A stretch of 64,000 bases of DNA from positions 52,500,760 through 52,564,759 of the forward strand of contig OZ024873.1 in assembly GCA_964017185.1 (NCBI GenBank). The letters run 5' to 3'. A program made the position numbers and the translations under genes. Under the pieces are notes generated by a model. It had not been told where the DNA came from and did no database searches. It saw only the letters and a list, made by a program, of their open reading frames with translations. Origin of the DNA: Rugalucina vietnamica. Lineage: Eukaryota > Mollusca > Bivalvia > Lucinida > Lucinidae. Below are positions 1-10,840 of the stretch, piece by piece; positions within the stretch are counted from its first letter, which is position 1, and the number at the start of each line of letters is the position of its first letter.

Positions 1-1635
1 AATATTACCTTATAAATGCTGCAAGATCTGGCATAGAAGTCCTTTAGCGTGGCCAACTTTCAGCTTTTATACCTGTGGTTAATTGCCTTGTTGTTTTGAT
101 TGGATAATAAGATCTGTTCATCGACTGGTCAGTTGAAAACGAAAGTAAGCATTTGATTGGTTAATTTCGTGATCATTTCATTGGTCAAAGAAGTCGCGAT
201 TTCAATCCGTTTTGGTGATCAAGCTCTACCACTGAATGTATACACTTTCTTATCGAGGTAAGTTCACTTTCACACGACGCTTTTAATCACGGTTTTCTGT
301 TATAAATAGCAAACCAAACACAGTTTTCATTCATGACTTTCAAAACACCCAAACACGATGCATCTGTCTGCAAATCACCATTTAATGCACGAAATCACTG
401 ACATTAATTATTTTTCGCTCGTAAGCACGACAGATTTTCTCTAGAAAGGCATGTTCTGATACACAATGTGGAAAGTTTTGGTGCCAGAACAGGCATATTA
501 TATATAAACACGAAAACCCTTTACTCGATTTGTGCACAGGAACTTTAACATGTAAATGAGTGTCTTTTGAAAACAGCCACCCTGTTGCCAACAACTGTAC
601 GACTAGTTACTTTAACACATTTCTCGTCTGTACGAATAGTTTTGCCCTTTCCTGATCTTTGCCTACTCAGTGTACCTTTTTTTCTAAAAAAAAAGGTATA
701 CATCTTTGGCCATCTCCGATTCTGATTCTAAGAAATGATAGAGGTTTGTAGAGTTCCTGCCCTAATATAATTACTGCTATATCGTATTCAGATTTTGTAA
801 TTTACCCTACTCAGATTGGATCATAATTGATTGATATTTCAATAACACGCTGGCGTCTTTTATGTTGGCAAAACCACGTAGCGTAGGATAAAATGTGAAA
901 TACTGGCAGTATTCTGTTAACCGGAAATGTGGGGAAAAACAGTAACACATATAAACGTAAAAGTTTTAATTTGGTGACCTCAAATGCATATAAAAGAACA
1001 ATTTTCCAGAACATATTGTTATGGCAATTTGGTTTCTTCAATGTTATGTTACATATATTATAGTCCAGCCGTTCGTTTTGCATTCTAGCGAGCATCGGTC
1101 AAATGCGGCTTGTCAGTACAAAGACTGAGGACCTAGGGCGCTACCTGGCGTTGACAATGTTAACTTTGTTTGTTTGTTTGAATTGAAGCCTAACGTCCCA
1201 ATGAACAGCTATGTCATCTTGGGACGTTGCCTCCATTTTCTACACAGTTGAACTTCTTAATTGGGTTACCATGAAGTCCTAATGATGTTGTGAAACTGAT
1301 TGTGGATAAAAACTTGCTCCAATGTTAACCCGGGCTCTCAACTGTATGTCTATGATTTTTAATTGATAAAATAAAACGTTTCAACATGAACAATGTTTCT
1401 AATCTACATGAGCAGAAATAGCACTTAACATAAAAAGTCATGTCCATATGCCATTCTTCAAAGTCTAAAAAAGCCAAAATCGTTTTAAACATTTTGTAGG
1501 TTAAAATCATAAACACTAGAGCTCTATTTAAGCTACCCGACTGTGACGTTTGGAATGTGGCTATATACGATCCAGTTGGGCTCAAAAAGTAAATCAATAC
1601 AATCTGCACATAAGATATCGGAATATTCAAACCAT

Positions 1636-1709
<74 letters not shown>

Positions 1710-2460
1710 CGCGCAAAAATGGACGAAATCCGCTAAAATAAAATTCACAAGTCGTACAGTTTTTTCTTGATACGTTTTAACTAGTGATACTGTACGCTTA
1801 TCACTAGTCGTACAGGCGATCGGAAGAGGGGCGTGCAATTCCTTGGTGAACACCCGGGTAAGTTTAATGACTTGAGGAATACCATGGTACAGGGCTTCAA
1901 CACCGTTGAAATGATTTTCTTATCGTTTATCGCTGGTTTGATCAAAATGTATGAACTCAGTTACCCATAATGGACTTCGAAACACGAATTGACGGGTCAT
2001 AAAAATGAAAAGTCAGTGATTTGCCACTTAATTTACAGGATACATTGGAAAGTATAAACAAATCATAATAAACAACACATAGGCTTATTAAGTTTGAAAT
2101 TCTCTTCCCAACACCGAAAACCGCGTTAAGATTTGTGTCCTGAATTTTAATTTACATCGATATAAATGATTGCGTACCTTCAGAAATCCTAAGGGCACTA
2201 GTGATGCATTTGCGTACAGTATAAGTCACTTCCGTTTTGGCTCACTGTACGGTTATACACAGTGTTTACATGTACCAACCAAATACCGAAAACATTCAGA
2301 TCATAAAGATTTCTAAAAAACTGCATTTGCACTGAAAGCTGATATGGCGGAAACGCATCTTTATTAGAAATTTAAAGATACTTTTATTTCACTATCACGT
2401 TCTTGAACTTAAGCAACTCAACAGACTTCTAAAGAAAAAAGCATTTAAGTGAGAAAAACT
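1..2460. other. Unrecognised non-coding stretch
   Basis: No open reading frame here resembles a known protein. It holds an AT dinucleotide run followed by poly-A at 1640-1705, and a fragment of a dispersed repeat at 1165-1250 that carries the words CGTCCCAATGAACAG and GGGACGTTGCC. The word CTGTACGACTAGT occurs at about 592-604 and in inverted form (ACTAGTCGTACAG) at about 1804-1816. This hints at a roughly 1.2-kb element with inverted subterminal words, but true ends were not found. Confidence 0.4.
1640..1705. repeat. (AT)n microsatellite with adjoining poly-A
   Basis: An AT dinucleotide run of about 29 bp passes directly into about 38 A residues. The lysine-rich and phenylalanine-rich reading frames across it come from this run and are not genes. 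Confidence 0.95.
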
Positions 2461-2469
2461 CTGAGTTTA

Positions 2470-2640
2470 CGACCAGGTCGACACAAATCGGTATGTACTC
2501 ACGGAAAAAAGCTAGAAGCTTGAAACTTTGGATATACAGTAAGTAAAAAAAAAGGAATTGTGCTATTCATGTAGCGAAAACATTGGCGCTGATCAGCTGT
2601 GCATATGCAGATTGTTGGTTTTCTGATGCGGCGGCTCAAA
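2470..2640. mobile_element. MITE-A copy, 5' truncated and diverged
   Basis: It contains the family's GCTAGAAGCTTGAAA segment, a degraded GCGCTGATCAGCTG core and a right end GCGGCGGCTC. The left inverted end is missing. Confidence 0.65.
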
Positions 2641-2910
2641 TAGTAATTATTCTGCAGGGTTGACAAAACCAATCATGTAAACCGCCCACCGGAATTCTAT
2701 TGACACCCCCCATTTTAAAAGATAAGATTTTCTAAAACAGACGCACGAGACTGTGTATCTGAATGCAAAGACTGATTTGTGTCTTCCATAGTCTAAACAT
2801 TAAAGTCGCGTCGTTGGCTTTATTAGCCTTGCAAAAGAAATTTCACTGAATAATAGGGTATCAAAGTTAGACAAAGTATGACGTTGTACATCAGACTGTC
2901 ATTGTATGTC

Positions 2911-3184
2911 TTCATTACGAAAACTTGCCCATGCAATATATAGAGATTTTTTTCAGCTCTAATAATTGAAAATTTCATTAGAAAAAAATTGATATTTTTC
3001 TTTTTTTTTTTGCTCCAAAACATAGATTGTGGGTACATGTTAGAACCGCCTCGGTGAGGCGGTTCTAACGAGTACCCACAAGCTATGTTTTGAAGCAAAA
3101 TATGAAAAAACCCTGTATACCCCTGTTTTGTTGTATAATAGTGGTGTTCAAGGGGGTATACATTACAGGGACATGTCAACATGA
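2911..3184. mobile_element. MITE-B copy
   Basis: A near-complete copy. The left end CATTACGAAAACTTG and the right end ACATGTCAACATGATG are inverted versions of the family terminus. In the centre is a palindrome joining GTGGGTACATGTTAGAACC to its complement through GAGGCGG. The 158-residue frame across it is repeat-derived. Confidence 0.85.
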
Positions 3185-3545
3185 TGGTGTGCCTTCTCAA
3201 TATGGCTAACACATCAACGATATGACAGAGTCCATCCCTTTTAAAACGCCTAAAAAAGATAGTTGTGCTATACATGATAATAAAACTTTTGTTTTGCAAT
3301 AATACAGTTCTAAGGTCAATCTATGCAATTGATTTCCATTTATCATATTAAACAACTCTTCCAATTTAAGAATCACAATCTGTTTTGGGCATGTAACATA
3401 AGTTATTTTGTGTATAAAATTGTGACACATTTAATGGTAAACGACAAACTGTTGTACGCTCCTTATTTCTTGTCCTAGTTAATATAACCCCTCAAAGTAT
3501 TCAAAGGACCACACAAATGCACACAACCATAATTTACTTCTTTTA

Positions 3546-3780
3546 CATCAGGAAAACATGCCCGTGAAATGTATCAAAAATAAAATGTTTCAATATTTCA
3601 AGCCAAAAAATCTCTGTTTATTGCATGGACAAATTTTCTTAATGATATAGTAAATCTGGGATGTACAAGGGTGTACATGGATTTTGCTCCAAACCATACA
3701 TGTGCATTGTGGACGTGCGGCGCTGACATGTACCCGCAATCCATATTTGAGCAAAAAGTATATAAAATTCATTTTGCCAA
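3546..3780. mobile_element. Degenerate MITE-B remnants
   Basis: Family end words are visible (ATCAGGAAAACATGCCCGTG at the left, TTGCATGGACAAATTTTC inside, TTTGCTCCAAACCATA at the core edge), but their order is disturbed. It is probably two overlapping decayed copies. Confidence 0.5.
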
Positions 3781-3796
3781 TTTTGCACCTTTAAAT

Positions 3797-4030
3797 GAGC
3801 CGCCTCATGGGAAAACCAACAATCTGCATAGGCGAAAACAAAGGCGCAGATCAGCTTCGCGGTAACCGCGAAGCTGATCAGCGCCTTTGTTTTCGCTACT
3901 CGGATAGTACAATTCCTCTTCTACTTAAATTCGAAATTTCAAGCTTCTAGCTCTTTTCTGTGTTTGTACAGCCCGGTTTGTGTCGGACCTGTTCGGAAAC
4001 AACATTGTTGGTTTTCCCACGAGGCGGCTC
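3797..4030. mobile_element. MITE-A copy, full length
   Basis: A good reference copy of the family. It has inverted ends GAGCCGCCTCATGGGAAAAC and GTTTTCCCACGAGGCGGCTC. An off-centre perfect palindrome is built on GATCAGCTTCGCGGTAACC and extends through GGCGC and AAAGGCG. The rest is a non-palindromic arm with AAGCTTCTAGCT and GGTTTGTGTCGGACCTG. It lies 50 bp downstream of the stop codon of the secreted-protein gene at 4081-4539. Confidence 0.9.
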
Positions 4031-4080
4031 ATTAATGTTATTGTATATTGCATAGACACGTTTTATAATGCACAGCGATT

Positions 4081-4539
4081 CTAATCAAGTGTCTTCATAT
4101 AAACAACTTTGATCGGGACTTTCAGTTTAGGGTCGGTTATCATTATGGAGGGCCGATACATTTGCGTCTTGTCCTTTGTTTTCAGGGTTAGAATGCTATC
4201 CCCAACAAAACCGTCGACGGCAAATAACCTCTTGTTCACGTGAATATCCGCTGGTTTCATCGCTTTGAAGTCAGTTACAGCATCTATTTCAGTTCCCAGT
4301 TTCACAAACTTTCGGTATTTTTGACTGCCTGTTGCTACTTCAGTAGCGTCTTTCATCAGAGTTTTGATGGCTTTGTTTGTTATTCCGGGAATAGAGCGAG
4401 ACTGATGAAGTTTCGAGGGATAGCCATGCGCTACTTGTAGGTCGGTTGGGTCAAAGGTCATAGCCGTCACTCCCCCTGTATAGCTTCCGTTGATCAAACT
4501 CAGCAGAAAGAAATGCAACCAGATATGTAGACCCGCCAT
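4081..4539 (-). CDS. Small secreted protein, family paralog 1
   Basis: This gene predicts a 152-residue protein with an N-terminal hydrophobic signal-peptide-like stretch (about residues 4-20) and no other membrane segment. It belongs to a family I do not recognise, found five times in this window. Shared core features begin near residue 50: a helix-like segment (ITNKAIKTLMKDATEV), then K-Y-R-K-F-V-K-x-G, then A-x-x-D-F about ten residues on, and a C-terminal strand-rich part with LTLKTKD, RPSIMITDP and PIKVVY. There are no cysteines in the core. The ATG is used because a splice-acceptor-like CTTTCAG lies directly before it, so a non-coding 5' exon is likely. MITE-A and MITE-C copies flank the gene. 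Function is unknown; a secreted effector or matrix role would be a guess. Confidence 0.75.
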   Translation of the reverse strand: MAGLHIWLHFFLLSLINGSYTGGVTAMTFDPTDLQVAHGYPSKLHQSRSIPGITNKAIKTLMKDATEVATGSQKYRKFVKLGTEIDAVTDFKAMKPADIHVNKRLFAVDGFVGDSILTLKTKDKTQMYRPSIMITDPKLKVPIKVVYMKTLD

Positions 4540-4607
4540 CTCTGAAAGATTAAGAAATGGAGAGAATATATAAAATGAGCCTCGCCGTCTGGAATTTCGA
4601 CCAGGTC

Positions 4608-4890
4608 CCGAGGTTATAAAACTTTTTTCTTGCTCAGCTCAGCTGAGAGTAAAAATTATCCTGCTCATAAATGTTGAAATGCCAACAACTGTTGGCATTT
4701 TAACATTTATAAGCATAAAGGTTGAAACGCCAACAATTATTGGCATTTTAACATTTATAAGCAGGATAAATTATAGGCTTTGGTGATCTAAATATGAAAT
4801 TTCAATTAATTTGCGCTATTTCAGTATTTATGAGCAGTTTAAATTTCATGCTCAGCTGAGTTGAGCATGAAAAAAGTTTTATAACCTCGG
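4608..4890. mobile_element. MITE-C copy with duplicated inner hairpin
   Basis: Inverted ends read CCGAGGTTATAAAAC and GTTTTATAACCTCGG, each followed inward by CTCAGCTCAGCTGAG-like sequence. Inside, the palindrome GCCAACAACTGTTGGC with flanking TTTTAACATTTATAAGCA occurs twice in tandem. The copy at 62549-62790 has it only once. The element sits just upstream of paralog 1. Confidence 0.85.
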
Positions 4891-4926
4891 TGCAAGGTCC
4901 GACCAAATCAGGGCTTTACAATATCT

Positions 4927-5139
4927 GAGCCGCCTCGTTGGAAAACCAACAATGTTGTTTCCGAACAGGTCCGACACAAACCGGCCTGTACAAGCACAGA
5001 AAAGAGCTAGAAGCTTGAAATTTCGGATTTAAGTAGAAGAGGAATTGTACTATCCGAGTAGCGAAAACAAAGGCGCTGAAGCTGATCTGTGTCTTTGTTT
5101 TCGCCTATGCAGATTGTTTGTTTTCCCATGAGGCGGCTC
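4927..5139. mobile_element. MITE-A copy, inverted orientation
   Basis: Complete ends GAGCCGCCTCG and GAGGCGGCTC, flanked on both sides by the same four bases ATCT. This is direct evidence for a 4-bp target duplication. The central palindrome is partly deleted. Confidence 0.9.
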
Positions 5140-5514
5140 ATCTAGTTCATCTTGATATAATGTAGCCCCGAAAATTATTGTGCATCTGATGTGAAAAACA
5201 GGTTATCTAATGAATTCTAATACAACAATGCCAATCCCAATAGTGATATCATGCTGTTGCAAATTTTATGCGGGTGTGAAGTGTGGTAGCCCAAAGGGAC
5301 TTCTTTAAAAGTTCACTCATTTTCAGATTCTTAATGCAATCTGGTGTATCTGGTCAATGCCTTTATCTTACACCAAAATGTCATTCAGAGGACAATACTG
5401 GACAATGTTCCCAATCTCAATACAATGTCTTTCTGTTAGTTGGCTGGTTGATTTGGGGTTTAACATCACACCAACAGCTATTTCTTTCTGCTAGATTAAG
5501 GGTCTTAAGGAATC
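5140..5514. other. Unrecognised spacer
   Basis: Between two MITE-A copies. The 82-codon frame at 5283-5531 runs into the second MITE and shows no domain. Confidence 0.4.
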
Positions 5515-5586
5515 AGTTACTGCGAAGCTGATCTGCGCCTTTTTTTTCGCCTATGCAGATTGTTGATTTTCCCATGGGGTGGCTCA
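5515..5586. mobile_element. MITE-A right-end fragment
   Basis: Only the right third of the element remains: GCGAAGCTGATCTGCGCC, the TATGCAGATTGTTG segment and a diverged end GGGGTGGCTC. Confidence 0.7.
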
Positions 5587-5664
5587 ATTGTGTTCATCAA
5601 CAAAGTCGACGCATTCAGAAAGTTCCTGATGCATATACGCAAAGACAGCTACGCCAATCCATAT

Positions 5665-5871
5665 GAGCCGTCTCGTGAGAAAACCACCAATGCGGTTTCC
5701 GAACAGGTACAACACAAATCTGGCTGTACAGTCACAGAAGCAGGCTAGAAACTTGAAATTTCGGATTTGAGAAGAAGAGGAAGTGTAGTATCCGTGAACC
5801 GAAAACAAAGGCGCTGATCAGCTGCACGGTTACCGGATATGCAGATTGTTGGCTTTTTCATGAGACGGCTC
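5665..5871. mobile_element. MITE-A copy, inverted orientation
   Basis: Ends GAGCCGTCTCG and GAGACGGCTC are flanked by ATAT on both sides, another 4-bp A/T duplication. The palindrome core is shortened. Confidence 0.85.
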
Positions 5872-6690
5872 ATATTTTGAACAAAAGCATCACCGAGTGT
5901 GCTTTAAGTATTGTTACTTTAACCCACGGCGTGGCTGAACACGTGTACCTTCCTCCTAAATTACCTCTATTACCAAGCTATGATCTTCCTTGTTCATTTT
6001 TCCATTGTCATTATATTAACAATTCGGCTTTGTCATCAACCGCAATGTCGCAGTTCCTTCAACGACTTAACTATTTCCGACTAGATAACCGACCAAATGC
6101 CCATGGTGATTTTGCCAAGTATTCAAGGTAGTAAAACCAAATATCTAAGGCTCTTTATACAATACGTAAACGATATTTACATTGTTAAAAATGTTCTTGT
6201 GCTGTAAATAACCACAGTGTTCGAAACGTGACACCGAGACACTTACATCAAAGCTGTGTAGATCTGTATGCTAGGTTTTGATTTCGTGGCTTCAGTGCTA
6301 TAGTGTTCTAACTGTTTCGAAACCAATTTTCAGAAATCGGGTTCAACAATTTTACACCTCATTGCCATCTGCGCTTTGCTCTTGACTTATGATGATGGAA
6401 GAGCATTGCAAACTAAAACGTTTACATTATCAGGCCTCCAAACAGGATAGTTTTTAAATAAAAGAGACTTTTCTATTTTTCAGATAAAACATTTTCCCCT
6501 CTGTAATCCTCATGCCGTCCAGTGCTATAGTGTTGCATCACTTAGAAGTTTGCTACATGGAAATAACGTAATCAAATTTATATTAATTTTTTGTAGATAG
6601 AACAATTCCAGTTATTTAGTTAACCTTGTCTACTGAATCATAATTATGTAAATGGTATAGTTTTAAAGGAAGATTTAATAATAATAATGC
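5872..6690. other. No recognisable feature
   Basis: AT-rich DNA. The 84-codon frame at 5877-6131 has no family features. Confidence 0.4.
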
Positions 6691-6694
6691 TCCG

Positions 6695-7503
6695 CTGTCA
6701 GAACGGACTTCTACCTCTTAGGGCCGACTAACCCAGGGTCGACTACGGTTCACATGGAACCCTTCTCGACTCCAGCCTTCAAAAGTTCTCGTTTGAAGAT
6801 TTGGTACTACTACCATGATCTGTAACCGCGGCGGTTTCACCCATGATCATACACCAGGCTTCAGTACTTACCTACTCGTCACCGCACTGAGACTTTTCTC
6901 ATGTTCAGAGCTAGTTGATTCAGGAGGTGAATTGTTACACACACCTCAGTGGGTCAAAACTCTCATGGCGACCGTCCTGCTGTCTGTATCAACAAACACA
7001 TTCGATGGTGTCTGATATGCATCAGTCGGCCGTTTGTTACATCCAACAGCGACAGTTCTGCTTACCAAATGTGGCCCTCGGGCACCTTTGATTATCTTGG
7101 GCCCGGCTCAAATTGAGCGAGTCGGGCTTCTTGCCAATCTAAAGCTTGAGAATATGTTGAGGTCATTTAGTCCCAAAGGCATCATTCGCTTTCGATTATC
7201 AGAAACTTCAAAAGGAACCAGCTACTAGATGGTTCGATTAATCTTTCGCCCTTATACTCATGTGTGACGATCCATTTACACCTAAGAACTGCTGCGGACC
7301 TCCATCACAGTTTCCCCTGACTTTGACTCAAGCATAGATCACCATCCTTCGCGTCTCAGCATTATACGCTCTTACTCGGTCTTGCGGACGCCTCGACTGA
7401 GAAGGCCTGTCAGTAAGACCACCCGGAAGAACAGGATCCTGCCAAGGCAAACCAGAGCCTGCCTTCAATTTCATTGCGCCTTTGGGTTACGTAAGACACC
7501 ATG
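6695..7503 (-). pseudogene. Decayed 28S rRNA fragment (3' part of the copy)
   Basis: On the minus strand this matches conserved large-subunit rRNA. Recognisable stretches include AGTAGCTGGTTCC preceded by CGAACCATCT, the GTGTGTAACAATTCACCTCC block with CTGAATCAACTAG, the ACAGCAGGACGGT block, and GAGAAGGGTTCCATGTGAAC at the low-coordinate end. Many substitutions and small indels are present, so it is not functional. It continues at 9487 beyond an inserted LINE, and its left edge lies near 6695. The rRNA origin explains the higher GC content and the spurious frames (for example 6815-7015 and 7034-7228). Confidence 0.85.
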
Positions 7504-9486
7504 ACATTTTAGACAGAATCAGAATCAGAATACTTTACTGGTGAAACGTCAAACTGACAATACCACACCAGGGGGATGGGGCTTGACCGGAGGGGATTAG
7601 TCCCGAGCTCTCACAAGAGAAGTAAATTTAAACACACAATCATCTGACAATTCAGCAGAGGAGATCAGAGAATCAGGGAGTTCGTTCCAATTTCTAATAG
7701 TATGGGGGGAAAACTGTGTAAATAGGCATTTGTACTTGCTGAAAGTATCTTAAATGCCAAGGAGTGTTGATTCCTACAACGCCTATTTTTTGGGATAAGG
7801 TCATCCGTGGGTATTTTGCTGTCCCTTTTAGACCTTTGTAAAGCAATAAAATTCTATTATCCTTCCTTCTTTTCTGCAGGGATTCCCATTTTAGTTTATT
7901 AAGGATGTCAGTCATACTACCTTTTTCATATGTATAGCTCCTAGTTACAAACCTAGCCGCACGCTTTTGCACTTTCTCCAAAACATCTATCAGACCTTCA
8001 AAATGAGGGTCCCAAACTGAGCTACCATATTCAAGAATAGGTCTCACCAGACCTTTATAGGCAGCTTCTCTCACATCTTGGGGGCAAGAAAACAGATTTC
8101 GTCTAAAAAAACCAAGGGTCCAATTGGCTTTGCTGATGTGAGTATTCCATTTTAAATCCTTAGTTATTGTTACACCAAGATATTTGATACTTTCAACATT
8201 TTCCAACACAGTACCCTCAAGCTTGTAAGAAGCCTGAATTTTACTAGTACGTTTATTCATCAGCTGCATCATGTTGCACTTGACGGGTTGGAATCTCATA
8301 CCCCATTTCCGGGCCCAACTACATAATCGATCAATATCTTTCTGAAGTTTCACAGTATCCTCCACATTCTTAATTTCATGATGACAGACACAATCATCAG
8401 CAAAGAGTCTGATTTCCGATTCAATATCCGCGGCGATATCATTTATATGCAACGAAAACAACAAGGGACCAAGAACGGTGCCCTGTGGGACACCAGATAC
8501 AACAGGAGCCCAGTCTGATTTAACGCCATTAACCACAACTCTTTGTTGTCTATAGCAAAGGAAGGCATCAATCCATTTAATTGTCTTCCCACCAATTCCG
8601 TAACTGAACAATTTGCTTTTAAGGAGTTCATGCGGAGGAGTGTCAAAAGCTTTTTCGAAATCCAAGATAAGTGTATCAACCTGACCTTGATTGTCTAAGA
8701 TTTTTGCCCAATCATAAATCACTGTAGCTAACTGGGTTTCACAACTATGGGATTTCATGAATGCATGTTGCCTGTCTGACAAAAGCTTATGATGATCCAA
8801 ATAAGACATGATATTAGTATACACTATATGTTCTAGAAGTTTGCAGGGTACGCAGGTCAAAGAAACTGTACGATAGTTGCAAGCAAGAGACCTGTCAGCC
8901 TTTTCGAACAGGGGACAAATGTTTGCTAAAGACCATTCTTTGGGGATTTCACCCGAGTCTATTGACTGTTGAAAAAGATGTGCAAAAACGGTGCCTATCT
9001 CAGATGCCAATTTCTTAAGGACTCTGGGATGAAGCTCATCAGGGCCTAAAGCTTTCAAACCTTTGAGAAGTTTTGTGACACCTTCTTTAGACAACACTAT
9101 GTCTTCCATGAACGGGGCTTTTATATTCAAAAAAGGGACCTGGCTATGTTCAGTTTTGGTGAACACATCCGTAAACTGACCATTGAATTCACCAGCCTTT
9201 TCAAATCTGATTCAACAAGACCACTTCCATTTCGCTTTTTCAAAGGGGGGATACCTTGAACATCTTTTTTCTGACTATTTATGTACCGATAAAAATCTCT
9301 TGGATTAGCCTTTACATCACCAACCAAGTTATTTACATACAACTCATGCTGTTTTTTGATATCTGCTTTGATTTCTCTTCTCAAAGTTTCAAATTTTGTT
9401 CTAAATTTTGCACTCCCAGTTTTCTTCGCTTTAGCGTGAGTTGCATTTTTTCTGCGAATCTTTCTTCTTATTTCAGGAGTTAACCA
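7504..9486 (-). mobile_element. 5'-truncated LINE (non-LTR retrotransposon, CR1/jockey-like) inserted in rDNA pseudogene
   Basis: The element contains the end of the endonuclease-to-RT linker (frame with LTPEIRRKIRRKN near 9480-9440), the RT domain and a 3' tail with an AGAATC-type short repeat near 7520. The endonuclease domain is absent, as expected for incomplete reverse transcription. It lies in the same orientation as the surrounding 28S pseudogene. The 28S sequence resumes on either side with roughly 25 bases missing. The precise target duplication was not resolved. Confidence 0.85.
7694..9384 (-). pseudogene. LINE reverse transcriptase, frameshifted
   Basis: The main frame (7694-9166) encodes 490 residues of a non-LTR RT. 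Visible blocks are SGVPQGTVLGPLLF (palm), the catalytic FADD within IRLFADDCV, LDFEKAFD, and a C-terminal thumb with VKCNMMQL and YLGVTIT. The linker frame (9127-9384) is offset from it by a one-base shift near 9210, so the original protein is broken. Loss of the endonuclease and the frameshift mark this as a dead copy. Amino-acid substitutions in otherwise invariant blocks (TPPHELL where TVPH is usual, NYRTVSL where NYRPVSL is usual) support decay. CR1-like versus jockey-like placement is uncertain. Confidence 0.9.
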
Positions 9487-9865
9487 TGGGACTCATTGGT
9501 CTGTGTTTAAAGACGGGTCTGGTGCAGTACCAACCGATTCGCTACTCACCCAAACATCCAAGAGATGACCCTCTCGGATGCCAACATCCTATCGTGGTGC
9601 ACTGCAAGTAGTTCTTCACAGCCAAGCAAGCGTCCTCTGTCCCGCAATAAGTCTAGATCGGTGGGCTATAACTTTGGCCTCCAAGGAGGTTGGCCACCTT
9701 CCTACCACGCATCTGGCTCTGTTCAGAATCGGACATGGCATTCGACCCGGTGAATGTGCATCCTCCAGATGCCAAGTGGATGCGATTGCGTTCCATGAGG
9801 ATCCTGATCGCATCGCAGTTGCCTACCACCCTAGCTTAATTCCCTGGACCAACAATGCGAAAGGG
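9487..9865 (-). pseudogene. Decayed 28S rRNA fragment (5' part of the copy)
   Basis: On the minus strand the stretch GACCCGTCTTTAAACACAG followed by ACCAATGAGTC matches the conserved 28S block next to the D2/D3 region. The remainder up to about 9865 is consistent with a decayed D1-D2 expansion region but is too variable for me to confirm. Together with 6695-7503 it is one 28S copy split by the LINE. Confidence 0.65.
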
Positions 9866-10260
9866 TGGTCGGGCGGGAATGTGGGCCCCTGTCCATAAGG
9901 ACATAATGAAACGGATAGGCTGCTTATGCCTCCAGGCAAAGCTTATACGCTACAGACTGAGATCATCCGATTACCGATTACCTGCCCAGGAAAAGTGGTT
10001 TTAAGTCAAACCACCCATACATATAAACCTTATTTGCTTAGTTGGATGGTTATATTTGAAACACTTTTTGGATGTCATGGCGTCCTACTTTTGAGTACAG
10101 GTACCACAAAATGGACGCAACGTCCCGTTATGAACAAGCAGTTTACTGGGACGTTTAGCATCAATTTAAATAGACACAAACACCCGTTTGACTCATTCCT
10201 GCTGGACAACCGCTTTGGGTAAGACCGAGCTATGATCAGATAGACATCCACATCGTTGGG
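9866..10260. repeat. Dispersed repeat F, copy 1
   Basis: It shares its layout with 12566-12880: GGTCGGGCGGGAATGTGGGC at the left, TGCCCAGGAAAAGTGG in the middle, GATGGTTATATTTGAAAC, and at the right GACGCAACGTCCC followed by CTGGGACGTTTAGCATCAAT. It is inserted between the 28S-like and 5.8S-like segments of the rDNA pseudogene. Confidence 0.6.
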
Positions 10261-10289
10261 CGAAAACAATCGGCCTCCTATAAGCCACA

Positions 10290-10375
10290 TTTCCCGTCAG
10301 CTGTGCCTGAATGATTCTGCATCGGACTCTTCATCTTCATCTTGAGCCAAGTGATCCACCGCATAGAGTTGTAAT
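10290..10375 (-). pseudogene. 5.8S rRNA-like fragment
   Basis: On the minus strand CAACTCTATGCGGTGGATCA followed by CTTGGCTC and GATGAAGAGTCC matches the 5' end of 5.8S rRNA (conserved core GCGGTGGATCACTCGGCTC). Only the first 60-80 bases can be followed, with several changes. Its order relative to the 28S pieces is correct for a ribosomal repeat on the minus strand. Confidence 0.65.
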
Positions 10376-10560
10376 TGATGATTTTCACGCGAGATCGACT
10401 TTGGCTCCCTTTCCTTCGATTAGGTTCAAAACACCTGAGACGAGGCCCAGAGCGACAGGCTCTTTGAACTGTGGCTTAAGTGCTGGTAAGGTAATGAAAG
10501 TAATGTGGGCGGCATACGCGCCTGGCTCTTAAAACGGAAGTCGGCCTCCCGCTCCCGGTA
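10376..10560 (-). pseudogene. Probable ITS1 remnant of the rDNA copy
   Basis: GC-rich sequence immediately upstream (minus strand) of the 5.8S-like fragment, where ITS1 would lie. ITS sequences evolve too fast to confirm by eye, so this rests on position and composition. Confidence 0.4.
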
Positions 10561-10840
10561 AAAGTTATTTATCTTCATGATACATCTTCTGTTTATTGCT
10601 TCTGGCTCTCTGTTGTGTACGTTATTTTTTGTTTTGGTTGAGACTAGCTGGGTGCCTACCTTGTTCGTAAATAGCTAGTCATTCTGCAATTCGAATGTGT
10701 AACTGTTGTCGGAAAAACATTTTGGCACATCTTCTTTTTCATTATTATTTTACTGCTCTTAGGATCTTAGTTTTATTTTGTTTGCTATGTTTATTTATGT
10801 ATTTTCTTTCCCACCCGGTTACTGTGTTGGGGCTTAAGAT

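Noticed and set aside
1533..1853. Open reading frames with long lysine or phenylalanine runs
   Set aside because: Direct translation of poly-A and AT dinucleotide sequence.
6815..7228. Two plus-strand frames of 64-66 codons
   Set aside because: They lie antisense in the decayed 28S sequence.
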